DNA from: Nansenia antarctica
Taxonomy: Eukaryota; Chordata; Actinopteri; Argentiniformes; Microstomatidae
Assembly: GCA_963989245.1 (NCBI GenBank)
Contig: OZ022339.1
Span: forward strand, 95,229,332 to 95,293,331
Direction of reading: 5' to 3'
Length of the DNA: 64,000 nt
Part shown: positions 11,261 to 21,714 of the stretch, piece by piece
Layout of the letters: every line of letters starts with the position of its first letter
Numbering within the stretch: the first letter of the stretch is position 1
Notes under the pieces: model-generated
Told to the model about the DNA's origin: nothing
Seen by the model: the letters and a program-made list of their open reading frames with translations, nothing else
The model's database searches: none
Made by a program: the position numbers and the translations under genes

Positions 11261-11744
11261 TACACAACCCTAGTCTTTCCTGAGTAATACACATTCTAAT
11301 ATTTGTTATCTTATCCCTGAAGTGGGCTGCAAATTCCTCGCATTTGGTGACAGAGGCTGCACTGTCTAGTGTTCTAGGAGCAGGGTTTACAAGGCAGTCA
11401 ATTGTCGAGAACAAGACCCTGGGGTTATTCTTGTTTGTAGATATTATATTTGAGAAGTGATTTTTCCTAGCATTTCGCATTGCCAAGTTAAAGGCAGATA
11501 GATGTTCTTTAAAACTATTCTGATCAACCTGTAATTTGCTCTTTCTCCATCTGCGCTCAGCTTTCCTACATGTTCTCTTAAGGAGATGTATTTCACTGTT
11601 ACGCCATGGTGCTCTCCTCTTGGCTCCAACCTTTTTTAGTTTGGTAGGTGCCAGGGAGTCTAGGGCCATTTTTACTTTATTGTTAAAGGTAATTACTAAG
11701 TCATTTTCATATAACGTGGGAGTTGTGTGATTACTGTTCATTAA
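11261..11744 (-). pseudogene. LINE (L2/CR1-type), upstream part of the split element
   Basis: Encodes the linker between endonuclease and reverse transcriptase: KKVGAKRRAPWRNSEIHLLK, then RKAERRWRKSKL, then VTKCEEFAAHFRDKITNIR. The frame continues into 5081-4314 once the block 5082-11260 and one TACACA are removed. The 5' end of the LINE is lost at about 11745, where a repeat beginning TTAAGGGCCAATCCCGATTC starts. Confidence 0.85.
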
Positions 11745-12960
11745 GGGCCAATCCCGATTCCCTTTTCTACCCCTATGGCTCGTTTTCGAGTGTGACTCGA
11801 TTCGAAGCCAAGGCCTTCGAACAGAGCCACCAGCCATACCCCTTGAAATCTACCCCTATGAATTGTGACGGCCCTTCACGGCGGCTACGTCATCAACAGT
11901 GGTTTAAATAGACGCGGTACGGGTGGCGCGTTATGTTGCCGGCGAATTCTCACATCTCGCAATGCCTTCTTCAGCTGTGTTTATTTCTGTTGCGTGTGCT
12001 ATAAGCATCTTTTTTCGTTTGTTATCAACACACTGTAGTGTTTAGACGTTCCTTTTTTAGTCTCTTCCGTCAACGATGTCTTTTTTGTGGACATCGCAAT
12101 AATGACAATGAATGACTCCAACCAAAACACAGAGTATTAACCAGATCTGTCAGCGCACAATGTTCCTCCAAAGATACCCGTGACTCAATCCTCAGCCACC
12201 ACATACACACGAGTCCATCAGTAGTCATAAAGCGTTGTCCAAAAATCACGTTACCAAGCGCCTTTCTCAGAACAATTCGTCGTCAAGAATCCAAAAATCA
12301 ATCCATCATAGTCGTGGTCAAAAACTTAGAAAGAGGATCTCTTGGGGACGCGGCCACATTTGCCCGTGAAGGAGAGATGACAAATAGGCGGAAACATTTC
12401 TCAGTAGAGTCGAACGGTGATAGATCATCATCCTTTACGCGTATCCTTAACTGTAGTTACATTTCGCGTGTCATATGCCATTAGACATGGAAATATGTCA
12501 ATGCGCGGCTGTCATGCACAAATCAGCTTGTAACGTTAGACACACAGCACATCGGCATAATAACGTTTTGTTGTTGTTGTGCTTGTTATAAAGAAAAGGT
12601 CTACAATGCATTTAAATGAATGATACAACCCATTAATAATATTACCTAATAACAACTGCTCGGATTAGATTGCAAGTTGTTTTGGTATAATAGTTGGCTA
12701 ATGCGTGAGCTTACTAGAGCTACAGCTAGCGGCATGTATTGTGGATTTCACCACATTTAATGCTCTATTATGCACTATCCATTTTAGCTTTTTAAATCAT
12801 AATACTGTTGTTTACTCTTTTTTTTTAAATGACTGGACTTTTTAAATAGGCACTACATTTTATAAACACTGTTATGTCTGTCTGTTTTTATTGTATGTAT
12901 GTGACCTATGTGTGTTTTTAATGTGGAAACTGTATTCATGAACTGCACTTCTGCCTGTCA
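11745..12960. other. Repeat-rich stretch without a recognised gene
   Basis: Begins with a TTAAGGGCCAATCCCGATTC repeat end. Around 12468-12532 there is an inverted copy of sequence at 7622-7690 (shared word ACATGGAAATATGTCAA). No coding frame of interest. Confidence 0.4.
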
Positions 12961-12964
12961 AAGG

Positions 12965-13030
12965 AGAATTTCTGTCACTGTGTGACAGACAATAAAGCAA
13001 TCTTGAATCTTGAATCTTGAATCTTATTGT
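12965..13030. repeat. LINE-like 3' tail with (AATCTTG)n
   Basis: GACAGACAATAAAGCAATC followed by repeats of TTGAATC, the type of short tandem tail left by non-LTR retrotransposition. Confidence 0.6.
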
Positions 13031-13334
13031 TATAACGTTACTTTTGACAGGGAGAAAACCAGAGAGAAAGACAAATACTAGATTCGGCAAGGCACCTCCT
13101 TAATTTGATAACGGACATACCTTCCCCTGGCCCTGCGGGTCCCAGTGCCCAACAAGAAACTGCCCCAGAGACTCACAGGTTTTGGCTAGTTTCAGAACAC
13201 AAACCCAATTAAACATGTATACAAATTCATATGAATGTTGACTACTCAGCATCAAATGATAATTTTTTAACATTATTTTCGCAGACAGGGAAGGAGTCAG
13301 GACAGAGGCAGAGGTAGTCAGGAGAGAGGGAGAG

Positions 13335-13745
13335 ATAATAAGAATAATAATACATTTATTTTATAAGGCGCCTTTCATGGCACTCAAGGTCGCCGTACAA
13401 CAACACATTTAAAAACAGTTACAAAATTCAAAATAGAAAATACATAGAAATATACAGTATAAAACATAGCTAGTAGCAGAGCAGCACGGGAACAGTAAAT
13501 CAACAGGGATACGCCTGCGTAAACAGGTGGGTTTTGAGGTGGGTTTTGAAAGAGGAGATTGAATCAATGTTCCTGATGTCAGGGGGGAGGGATTTCCAGA
13601 GGCGAGGGGTGGAGCGGCTGAAGGCTCTAAACCCCATGGTGGACAGACGGGCTGGGGGGACGGTCAGGTTGATGGAGGAGGCAGACCTGAGGGACCGGGT
13701 GGGAATGTTGATGTGGAGGAGGTCGGACAGGTATGGAAGGTGATG
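13335..13745. repeat. Dispersed fish repeat (GGCGCCTTTCATGGCACTCA)
   Basis: An (AATAAT) stretch is followed by GGCGCCTTTCATGGCACTCA and then GGTGGGTTTTGAGGTGGGTT, a sequence I know as a common dispersed repeat in fish genomes. It gives an open frame at 13534-13743 that I do not regard as a gene. Confidence 0.55.
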
Positions 13746-13759
13746 ATGGCCGACCCAGT

Positions 13760-14695
13760 GTCCACACTGAAATGACCAGTCCTTACTGTTTTGGTTGATT
13801 TGTCAGCCTGCAACTCGTTGTCTCTTACATTCACAGATGTCTGCTAATGAGACAAAACTGTACAAATGTCAAATTAAAACATTCTCATCACAGGTCTTTT
13901 CCTGCCATGTTTGGAGTGAAAGGAAAGCGACGGTGCCTCAGAGGGCCTTCCAACCACTGCACACCAGTCAGAGAGTTGCAAATAACATTTTACCTTTTAC
14001 CAAAAATTGTTGAGCGCACTCCTAAAGGCAATGAAGAAGTTCTTGCTGGTTTGGGACGCAGGTCCACCCAGGTCCACCCAGATTCCTGAAAATTACAGTC
14101 ACAATGAGGTGAAGCACTGTTCCACAGTTGGAAGTCATTTGCAGTCTTCTGATAACTTGTTTTAGTCCACCAATGCTCCTATTTTATTAATTTGATGTTA
14201 TGTTTCATATCACTCCTGAAGATATTTTCAGCACTCCAAAAGTTTGTAACCCGTAGGTTATTTTTGTCCAACATATCCTCTCCATAAGGAACATAATCTA
14301 ATGGGTGAAATATTAAGAGAAGGTTATTGATGTTTTTTCTACTGAACAGTGCAAAATGTAGTTAATCATTGTCTCAACATTGACTTTTCTACAATTATCA
14401 CTCTGGTTTGAGGTCCTTTATTGTCTCTGCGTGTTCCGACAGGTGAAAGACGAGACAACAGGTCTGTGGAGGACTGAACACAAAAGGCCCTGGCTGAAAG
14501 ACCAGAACAGGGAACAGGGCAGTCAGAAAGGAAAACAGACTGGGTGGAGTTCCTCTGCGGTTAGCTGACATTAAAAATAATAATTTGGTTATGCCAAGAT
14601 CGTTTACAGCAGAGATGCAGAGCACAATCAGCAGTGATTCCCTGAGCTGGGCGATGCCCTTTTTTGTTTATGTTAGGCTAGTGTGTAGCTTGTGT

Positions 14696-14726
<31 letters not shown>

Positions 14727-14732
14727 GGGGGG

Positions 14733-14785
<53 letters not shown>

Positions 14786-15520
14786 CATGTTTAGGTGAAA
14801 GTGTTTATGTTGTCTGTTTATTTTCTGTTCAGGGTCTGTTTCTTTAACATTAAGAGAGGAGTAAGATTGGTTTGATCCACAAATACCTTCAAGTTTCTTG
14901 AGTGCCTTTAGGCTTTAGCTGTCAGTGAGTACAGTACAGTAAATCTGGGGATTAGATTTTTCCTCAAAGCTACTGGCATTTGATAGATCTCCATTTCTAT
15001 GAAACTGAAGTTCACATGCCCACAGCAATAACATACTTGAGCACAACATTTTCAGCGAGACAATTCATATTTTCATTGCAAATGTTCAGCACTTTTTGGC
15101 TAAACAGTTAAAATAACTGCATAAGACACAAAAATCTATTGCATAAGTGTCGACAAACAAAAACAGTCTGAAACAAAGGAATTCATTATAAATGTCATAA
15201 TGTATTTATTAACAGTCACACACACGTCCGAGTATTTGATCAACAAAGGAGCCATGTGTAGTAACGTCAAATTGGAGCAATATAAATAATGAAATATCAA
15301 CTCACAATGGTGCTTATTAGAACTCTTAACACACTTACATTCTGAAACTGCTGGTGTTTTCACATTCTGAAACAGCAACATTAATATGTAATATCAAACA
15401 GAGCAAGGACAACAAATAGACAAATAAATCCAAAAATCAATAAACAAGTATATTCTGAAACCGCTGGTGTTCTTATTTACATTTTACATGACTCCACTGG
15501 GTCTGTCTGTCTGCCTGCCT
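13760..15520. other. No gene recognised; one G/GT-rich microsatellite
   Basis: Short frames at 13795-14089 and 14380-14568 show no domain. A poly-G and (GT)n tract lies at 14690-14785. The rest is AT-rich. Confidence 0.4.
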
Positions 15521-15523
15521 GCT

Positions 15524-15735
15524 TGTAATTTTAATAATTTTGCCATTTAGCAGACGCTTTTATCCAAAGTGACTTACAATTACGAATTACAGGGACATTC
15601 CCCCTGGAGTAACTGAGGGCTAAGTGCCTTACCCAAGGGCACACTAGTAGTGGTGTGGCTTCAGGCGGGATTTGAACTCACAACCTTCCGATCACAAGTC
15701 CAACTCACTATCCACTAGACCACCACTACCCCTTG
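15524..15735. repeat. SINE-like dispersed repeat (TTAGCAGACGCTTTTATCC)
   Basis: Contains the words TTTAGCAGACGCTTTTATCC and AAGTGACTTACAATTAC and ends CTAGACCACCACTACCCC. This is a very widespread short interspersed sequence in teleosts. No A/B-box promoter could be fixed with certainty. Confidence 0.6.
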
Positions 15736-15941
15736 TCTGTCTGTCTGTCTGCCTGCCTAAGACATCTTACTTATTTTGCACTCTGCATCTTATTTACATT
15801 TTTGCACTCTGCAGCTTCTTACTTATTTTGCACTCTGCATCTCCTTGCTTATTTTGCACTCTACTTATGTTTGCTGTTTGCTATTTGCTGAACCTACTCT
15901 GAACCTGCTCTATACTCTGAACCCTGACATACAGTAACCTT

Positions 15942-17387
15942 TTAGAATCGCTGCTTTCGTGCCTTGGCTGCAGCAAATGCTGCCACCAGATCTTCCAGGT
16001 CCAAAGATCTTCTAACCTCCTGTTCTATCGAGATTTGTGCCAGCCCTGAAAGCCTTTCCTGGCTCATGGTGGACCTCAGGTAAGTCTTTATAAGCTTCAG
16101 GCTCGAGAAGCTTCTCTCGCCAGATGCGACAGTGACCGGAAGTGTTAACAGGAGCCGCAGGGCAATACTGAGATTCCCATAGAGATCTAGAAGTTCCTCC
16201 TTGTATATGTAGTCCAACATCTGTCTTGGAGAGACACACACATCATCAGGGAATGTGTGGATAGCAGCCCTGACCTCCATCACCATCTCCTCTCCATCGA
16301 TGTCATCCATAGTTTTTTCAAGATTTAGGCACTGCTTCTGAAGCCTTCCAGACGTATTTGCCTTTGTCATTTCCTCTTTGGAGAACATTCAACCATACAG
16401 GCTGTAAATATCCTCCATCTTTGAGAACCTGCTAGTGATACTGGTGAGGGCGGCGTCCACCATTGGAAGAAAAAACTCCCGATTGAAGAGGTCATCTGGT
16501 GTAGACAATGTTTGTTCTCTGCCCTCATATAGAAACTGCCTTTTTGTTCTTTTTGTTCTCTTTTCAGGAAGCCTCATGTCAATCTCTAGAATCTCTGCAA
16601 TTTCTCTTGCTTCTGCCTGGCAGGAAGCAAGCCCACGGTCCCTGAAGTCTGTACGGTAGTTCTTGACTCCTCCAAGTTCCGTTCTCAGCGTTTGGATGGA
16701 AACTGTGGGGCTTTGTAATATTTTGCTAGCATGATTGATCTGGTATAAGACATTGTACCAGACCACCATGCATAGCAGAAACTGCCAGGTCATCAGCTCA
16801 CCCCGTATGCCCCAGGCTGAGGACATTGTCTCGGAGTCCTTCTTTTCTACAGCAAATTCCTTCAGTGCAGACAGTGCTTGTACCATCTCTGGCATCTGGT
16901 ACCTCAGAGCCTTCACACTCTGGATCCTTGCCTCCCATCTTGTCACTGATAAAGATTTCAGAGTGAGGTCCTTGACATGTTGTTGCAGGATTGCCCAGTG
17001 TGACACAGATGAACTAAAAAGGGTGTACAGTCTCTGCAAAATACCAAAGAGGGACATAGACAGCACAGAGGATTTTGCTGCATCTGCTACTACGAGATTC
17101 AGAGTGTGACTGCTGCAGGGAACACATGATGCCTTGTTGTTCACGAGCAGTAATCTTGCCTGAACCCCCTGTTTGTGGCCCATCATGTTGCTCCCATTGT
17201 CGTAGGATTGGCCACGACAGTCTGCAATATTTAGGTTGTGCTTTTTCAGCTTTTCCAGAAGCATCTCAAACAGGCCTTTTCCAGTTGTGTCTTGTGCATC
17301 AAGAAAGCCAATGAAGTGTTCACTGACAGAGGCACCAATGGATGTTTCACAGTTGACAATTCGCAGAACAATAGTGAGCCTGCACAC
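15942..17387 (-). pseudogene. hAT transposase (ZMYM1-like, DUF4371 type) with an in-frame stop
   Basis: Two abutting minus-strand frames in the same register, 17387-16389 and 16388-15942, are separated by one TGA. The first carries the RNase-H-like core (GFLDAQDTTGKGLFEMLLE, then CRGQSYDNGSNMMG, then CSSHTLNLVVADAA). The second ends with the hAT dimerisation region (SGERSFSSLKLIKTYLRSTM). The N-terminal TTF-type zinc finger is absent; an acceptor-like GTGTGTGCAG just upstream (about 17378-17387) suggests it was in another exon. One nonsense mutation and the missing N-terminus make it a dead copy, although otherwise well preserved. Confidence 0.85.
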
Positions 17388-17550
17388 ACAGTAGCTCTCC
17401 AGAACCTGTGTTGAAGACCTCTGATTTAGACACTATTAAATCGGAATAGAATTCCATCTAAATTATTATTATTATTATTCAGTGGCTATTAGTTACAGTA
17501 TTGTTGTGCGTATTGTTAGTTTAAACTGTTTTTTTAATTGTGTTTATTGA

Positions 17551-17735
17551 AGAGCAAAGAGAAGATTCCTGTTGGACTTGATCTTTCTGACTCGAGTATG
17601 AAACATGGAGATGATGATGTCCGACAAACGATTGTGCCAAGGCTTAGGAGGACCAAAAGCATCTTTGTAAGCCCCACCAACACATTTGTCAGTCATTGCA
17701 ATGTAGACATCTCCATGGTGAATGATTGTCATTAG
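17551..17735 (+). other. Exon-like segment resembling the first exon of the recombinase gene
   Basis: After TTTATTGAAG the sequence reads KEKIPVGLDLSDSSMKHGDD and stays open to a stop at about 17733. The start resembles the 19002 exon (NEKIPDGSDELFDTSTDSGE), preceded there by a similar TTTCTTGAAG. It may be a diverged duplicate exon. Confidence 0.3.
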
Positions 17736-17786
17736 TCCAAAATGTGTTTACTTGTCTGGTCAAATGATTTGCAAAGTTCTGACTAT

Positions 17787-18888
17787 GTGTGACGGGTAGT
17801 CCCGTACCCTCCCTTGAATGGGAGGCGGACGGCTGGTGGGCGGAACCAGCCAGGTAGCGTTCATCAGGTGAGGCTAACCTCACGTCACTGGGCGTTATCC
17901 ACACCTGGTAACCATTTGCTACCTGTTTGTTGTTTGCGCTTGTACGCTCTTGGTTCCGCCACCTATCCTCTTTGCATGAACAAATTGTGTCCAGTGGAAT
18001 TGGCTTTGGATCTGCCACCTCCCTATTCTTCTACCTAGGAAGGCGGCGGATCCAAAGCCAATTCCACTAGATACAAGTCGTTTGTGCAAAGAGGGTAGGC
18101 GGCGGAACCAAGAGAGCTTACGAGCGGAAACAACAAACAGGTAGCAAATTGGTTCCAGCCTAAGGCCTGGGATACACGGATGCATTTGGCGACCGTTTAT
18201 GTCATCCTTTAGTTACGTTTGCACCTCGCATTTACACGGCGCCGCGTTTTCAATGACCCAATCTGCAAACTTTGGGTGTTTTCATTTTCCTTGATTCCGC
18301 AGTCGTGTAACCGGGCGAAAGCGGAGCGTCCAGTGGTTTATTCATCATGGACAACGAAGTACAGGCAGTTCTGAACTTGTTGCTTACGGTACTCTCTCCG
18401 CTGTAGTGCAGTTAAATACAACATTGTTGAATATGACTGCTAGCTACATTACCAGGACGTCTTCTTCTGTAAACGGTATGAAAACACCTGTGTGCACAGA
18501 GATCGTTTTCGTTACGGAACCTTTCGGAAACAGTCGTGTAACCCAAGCCTAAGGTGAGGCTAGTCAGGTCATTAGTCCTCTGCTGTGCGATAAGGTCATA
18601 GCACGTTGGTCTCCATGGGTACCGACTGTTAGCATGTTAGAGCCGTCCGCCGGACATAGCTCTGACGCGGTCCTGATGCTCCCAGCCTCACCAACTACGA
18701 GACCAAGTAATGTTCGGCGAAATAGGGTCGCCGCTCAACTCGGGGTAACCATCCACCCTTAACGTGCTGACAGTCGGTACCCACGGAGACCAGCGTGCTA
18801 TGATCGTATCGCACTGCAGGACTATTGCACAACGCTACCCAGCAGGCCGTCTTCCATTAAAGGGACAGTACGGGTACTACCCGTCACA
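17787..18888. mobile_element. Fold-back type DNA element
   Basis: Ends are inverted: TGACGGGTAGTCCCGTACC on the left and the complement TGACGGGTAGTACCCGTAC on the right. Inside lie two further large inverted repeats: about 100-bp arms at 17918-18020 and 18040-18150 (sharing CCAAAGCCAATTCCAC and its complement), and arms at about 18570-18640 and 18755-18830. No protein is encoded. The target duplication is not clear. Confidence 0.75.
18164..18549. mobile_element. PIF/Harbinger-type MITE nested in the fold-back element
   Basis: Ends GGCCTGGGATACACGG and, complemented from the right, GGCTTGGGTTACACGAC. TAA lies directly outside both ends (18161-18163 and 18550-18552), matching the PIF/Harbinger 3-bp duplication. 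Confidence 0.8.
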
Positions 18889-19001
18889 TATGATAAGCTG
18901 AATACTGACTCTTTAATAGTTTGTTAGAGTGGGAAAATTGTTAGAATGGTGAGTGTATTTGTGTTGTGTATCTTAACTGTTTTATTTTATATTTCTTGAA
19001 G

Positions 19002-19243
19002 ATGAATGAGAAGATTCCTGATGGATCTGATGAGCTTTTTGACACCAGTACTGATAGTGGAGAAGAATATGTTCCAGCTTCAAGTGGGGAAAGTACAGAT
19101 GGTACAGATGGTAGCATGATTTGTGAAATATCACCACCATCCTTGTCGGAGTGGACTCTCTGTCAGAGTAGTAGCAGAAGCCGTTCAACTCCATGTCAGA
19201 GCAGTAGCAGAAGCCGTTCAACTCCATGTCAGAGCAGTAGCAG
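19002..19243 (+). CDS. Acidic first coding exon of a Crypton-like recombinase gene, interrupted
   Basis: After the acceptor-like TTTCTTGAAG an ATG opens a frame rich in Ser, Asp and Glu (NEKIPDGSDELFDTSTDSGE), then a 33-bp repeat containing AGCAGTAGCAGAAGCCGTTC. The exon is cut at 19243 by the DIRS element. The host sequence resumes at 25848 with AAGCAGTGCAAC, so the flanks together re-create AGCAGTAGCAGAAGC, the same word as in the preceding repeat units. The frame into the finger-encoding part downstream is not continuous as it stands, so either a splice junction or decay lies near the insertion. Confidence 0.5.
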
Positions 19244-19354
19244 TTCTATATCGTGGAGCTCCGCCCCATAGGGGAGCTCTGCTCCTATTGGTTTACCCGC
19301 TACCTAAAGTAGCCAATGACTGAATTTTTCAATGCCTGCGCCCGCCTGGGGTGC

Positions 19355-19362
19355 TATATAAA
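19355..19362 (+). promoter_or_regulatory. TATA box of the DIRS left terminal repeat
   Basis: TATATAAA within the left inverted terminal repeat, about 110 bp upstream of the gag-like ATG. The same word occurs inverted in the right terminal repeat at 25705-25712. Confidence 0.55.
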
Positions 19363-19474
19363 GGGGTGTACTTCGCTCCATCATTCTCCCAAAAAGTTCA
19401 GCACGGGTTTATATCTGAAGACTGAGAAGGACGACTACTAAGACTGGAGGACCTGCCAGACTTTTCCCTTCAAG

Positions 19475-20584
19475 ATGGATCGTCCGCCGCCTATGGAGAA
19501 GTTCCTCCGGGACGCCTGCCGCTGCGACTTCCAAGCAGCGGAGGACACTTTTCAGCGGAGGAGACTTTTCCCTTCAGCGATGGATCGTCCGCCGCCGACC
19601 ACAAAGAAGTTCCTCCGGGACACCTGCCGCTGCGATTTTCTAGCAGCGGAGGACAAGCAAGAACGGCGTTCTGGGCAGGCACCTCCCCAAGTAGGGATGG
19701 TCCCGCCCGCTCAGCCGGCCCTGACATCACGCCGCCCTCACCCAGCTGAGTGGTCGGTGCCGGTGTCAGAATCAGAAAGCTCTGATGAGAGCGAGCGGCA
19801 GGTAGAGCACGTGCTCCCCGCCCTCGACCCCCCATCACTCCACCACGACTTCCAGGGCCTCCTGGAAGCTGCGGCAGGCGTGTTGGCAATTCCCCGTCCC
19901 GCCTCCCCTCCCCCAACGGAGTCCTTCTGGGAGAAGGACCTGTTTTACGGGAAAAGGGCGAAGCGACAGGACCAACCTCCTAACGCTGTCCTCCCGGGCT
20001 TAGATAAGTTCGTGGAGGACAAGTGGGGAGAACCACTCACAGGCAGGGCGCCGGTGAAGGCGTTCTTGCCCTTTACCAGAGTGGAGGGGCTCACGGAGGG
20101 GATGACCAACGGCTCCCCGCCGCTCGAACCAGCGCTAGCCGCCTACTTGGTACCGGGGTCCAGCGCCTGGTCGGTGCCTAAAAAACCTATGCCGCCCAAC
20201 CAGCGTGACAGGTTTAACGCCACCCTGGTAGACAAGAGCTACGCTCTCGGTGCGCAGGCGGCGGCAGCGGCGAATAACATCGCCGTGTTTAACGCCGCCA
20301 TTGCGAAAATCACCACAGACCGACCCAACGGTTTGTCTGCAGCGGAGGCGGTGCTTCTGAGCAAGCTCAGTGCCGCGACGATGTACCTGGCCCAGGGCGT
20401 CGCGGTTTGTGGGGGTCGCCTGATGGCAAACGCGGTGGTGCAGCAGCGACAGATGTGGCTGTCTCTCACCACCATGACCGGGGCGGACCGGATGGCCCTA
20501 CTGAATGCTCCAATAGAGAGACAAGGGCTATCTGCCGATCCGATATCACCGATCACCGATCACAGCGTCGAAAATGGCAATTGA
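19475..20584 (+). CDS. DIRS gag-like protein, 3' end altered by hAT insertion
   Basis: The frame of 369 codons encodes a putative nucleocapsid-like protein. The N-terminus is a tandem duplication of one module (MDRPPP..KFLRDACRCDFQAAED, then MDRPPPTTKKFLRDTCRCDF). It continues with a Ser/Glu-rich linker and an Ala-rich helical C-terminal half (QAAAAANNIAVFNAAIAKIT) typical of DIRS gag proteins. The last residues, after about ADRMALLNAPIERQG, come from inserted hAT sequence (CCGATCC repeats), so the natural C-terminus is lost. The TATA box lies upstream at 19355. Confidence 0.8.
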   Translation: MDRPPPMEKFLRDACRCDFQAAEDTFQRRRLFPSAMDRPPPTTKKFLRDTCRCDFLAAEDKQERRSGQAPPQVGMVPPAQPALTSRRPHPAEWSVPVSESESSDESERQVEHVLPALDPPSLHHDFQGLLEAAAGVLAIPRPASPPPTESFWEKDLFYGKRAKRQDQPPNAVLPGLDKFVEDKWGEPLTGRAPVKAFLPFTRVEGLTEGMTNGSPPLEPALAAYLVPGSSAWSVPKKPMPPNQRDRFNATLVDKSYALGAQAAAAANNIAVFNAAIAKITTDRPNGLSAAEAVLLSKLSAATMYLAQGVAVCGGRLMANAVVQQRQMWLSLTTMTGADRMALLNAPIERQGLSADPISPITDHSVENGN

Positions 20585-21714
20585 AGCATTCTATTTATTG
20601 TGTAGCATTATTTATGTTTTTAATTATTCTTAACACCATTGACATTGTATATTAAGTATTCAAATGAAATTAGGAGATGAGAAAGTATCATGAATTGACA
20701 ACCATCTGTTTTATTGAATTCACAACCACCTGTAGCTTACTTCAGGAAAAACAAATAAATAATAATATAAATAAATAAATAAAATAAATAAAAATCATAA
20801 TAAATAAAATGTACACTGTCACATCAAATGTGCAACATTCCACTCGAATGAGAGGAACTAGGGGCTCTTAGAGAACTTGGAGCTTATACTGTAGCTTTCC
20901 TGAGGAACAATAAACATACCCAAACTAAACTGCAACATAAACAGGCTATAGCCAAATATAAAATACTGTTTCAAGTCAGTCAGTTTCAAGTCATATTTAG
21001 GAGGAGATAAGACAGCAAGTCAGCAATAATCAATAAAACAAAAAAACAAAACATTGCACCTAAGGAGATTTCAGACTCAAACCTTACTTCTTAAGCAGCA
21101 TCACTGGCAGATTAGCCTAGAGAAATACAAGCATCTCAGCATTTTTGGCACTCAGCCTGTTCCTCTTATCATCTACTGTATGTCCTGCTATGCTGAAAAG
21201 TCACTCGCTATATCTACACTTGTGCAAAGTGCACAGAGGAAGACCTAAAACTCGCGCGCTAATAGTTGTTGTTGCTATGGGCCTTAGCCCAGCTTAGTGA
21301 CTTCCTGCTCGCGGGGTCACATGACGTCGCTGAACACTACCTACACTACACTCGTGAAGTCGCGCTGGAACTCTGACCAGCACTCGTGGAACGCCTCTCG
21401 TCCAATCAAAGCACGTCGAGCCCAGTGTGCGCTTCGGTGCTCTCGGAGCGAATCGACGAACGCAGCAAATGCCGTATGATATTCTTGGTATTGAAAGACC
21501 TTGCGTGCGTTCCTCCGCGAGGTATTTCTTTTGAGCAGACATTACAAACGGCATATTTGTTGTCTCTTTCCGACACTGTGTAATATTTCCAGACTGGCGA
21601 CGCCATTTTGTAAACTGATCGGTCGTGTTTGATCGGCCGTTTTGAGAACTCCGATCAAAACCGATCAAGGCCATATCGGCCGATACCGATCGGCGCCGAT
21701 CAGATCGGAGCATC
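20533..21714 (-). mobile_element. hAT element fragment with BED-finger exon, inserted in the DIRS element
   Basis: Subterminal GCCGATCCGATATCACCGAT on the left and CGGCGCCGATCAGATCGGAG on the right mark a hAT copy lacking its extreme left end. On the minus strand at 21606-21470 it encodes VWKYYTVSERDNKYAVCNVC followed by SKEIPRGGTHARSFNTKNII and RH, a BED-type zinc finger (Cys-x2-Cys...His). The rest of the transposase is missing. The finger exon is cut by a small MITE (21350-21475). Confidence 0.75.
21350..21475. mobile_element. Small MITE, GCTGCGTTCGTC family
   Basis: In reverse complement it matches 28342-28472 along most of its length (GCTGCGTTCGTCGA, then TTTGATTGGACGAGAGGCGT, then CACGAGTGCTGGTCAG). 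It interrupts the BED-finger exon, making a three-level nest: MITE in hAT in DIRS. Confidence 0.7.

Noticed and set aside
13534..13743. Open frame of 69 codons
   Set aside because: It lies inside a common dispersed repeat and has no independent support.
15524..15735. tRNA-derived gene
   Set aside because: The end sequences resemble a dispersed SINE-like repeat, but no cloverleaf or clear A and B boxes could be drawn.
17689..18185. Overlapping frames of 74-109 codons on both strands
   Set aside because: They mirror each other because they lie in the arms of the fold-back inverted repeat.
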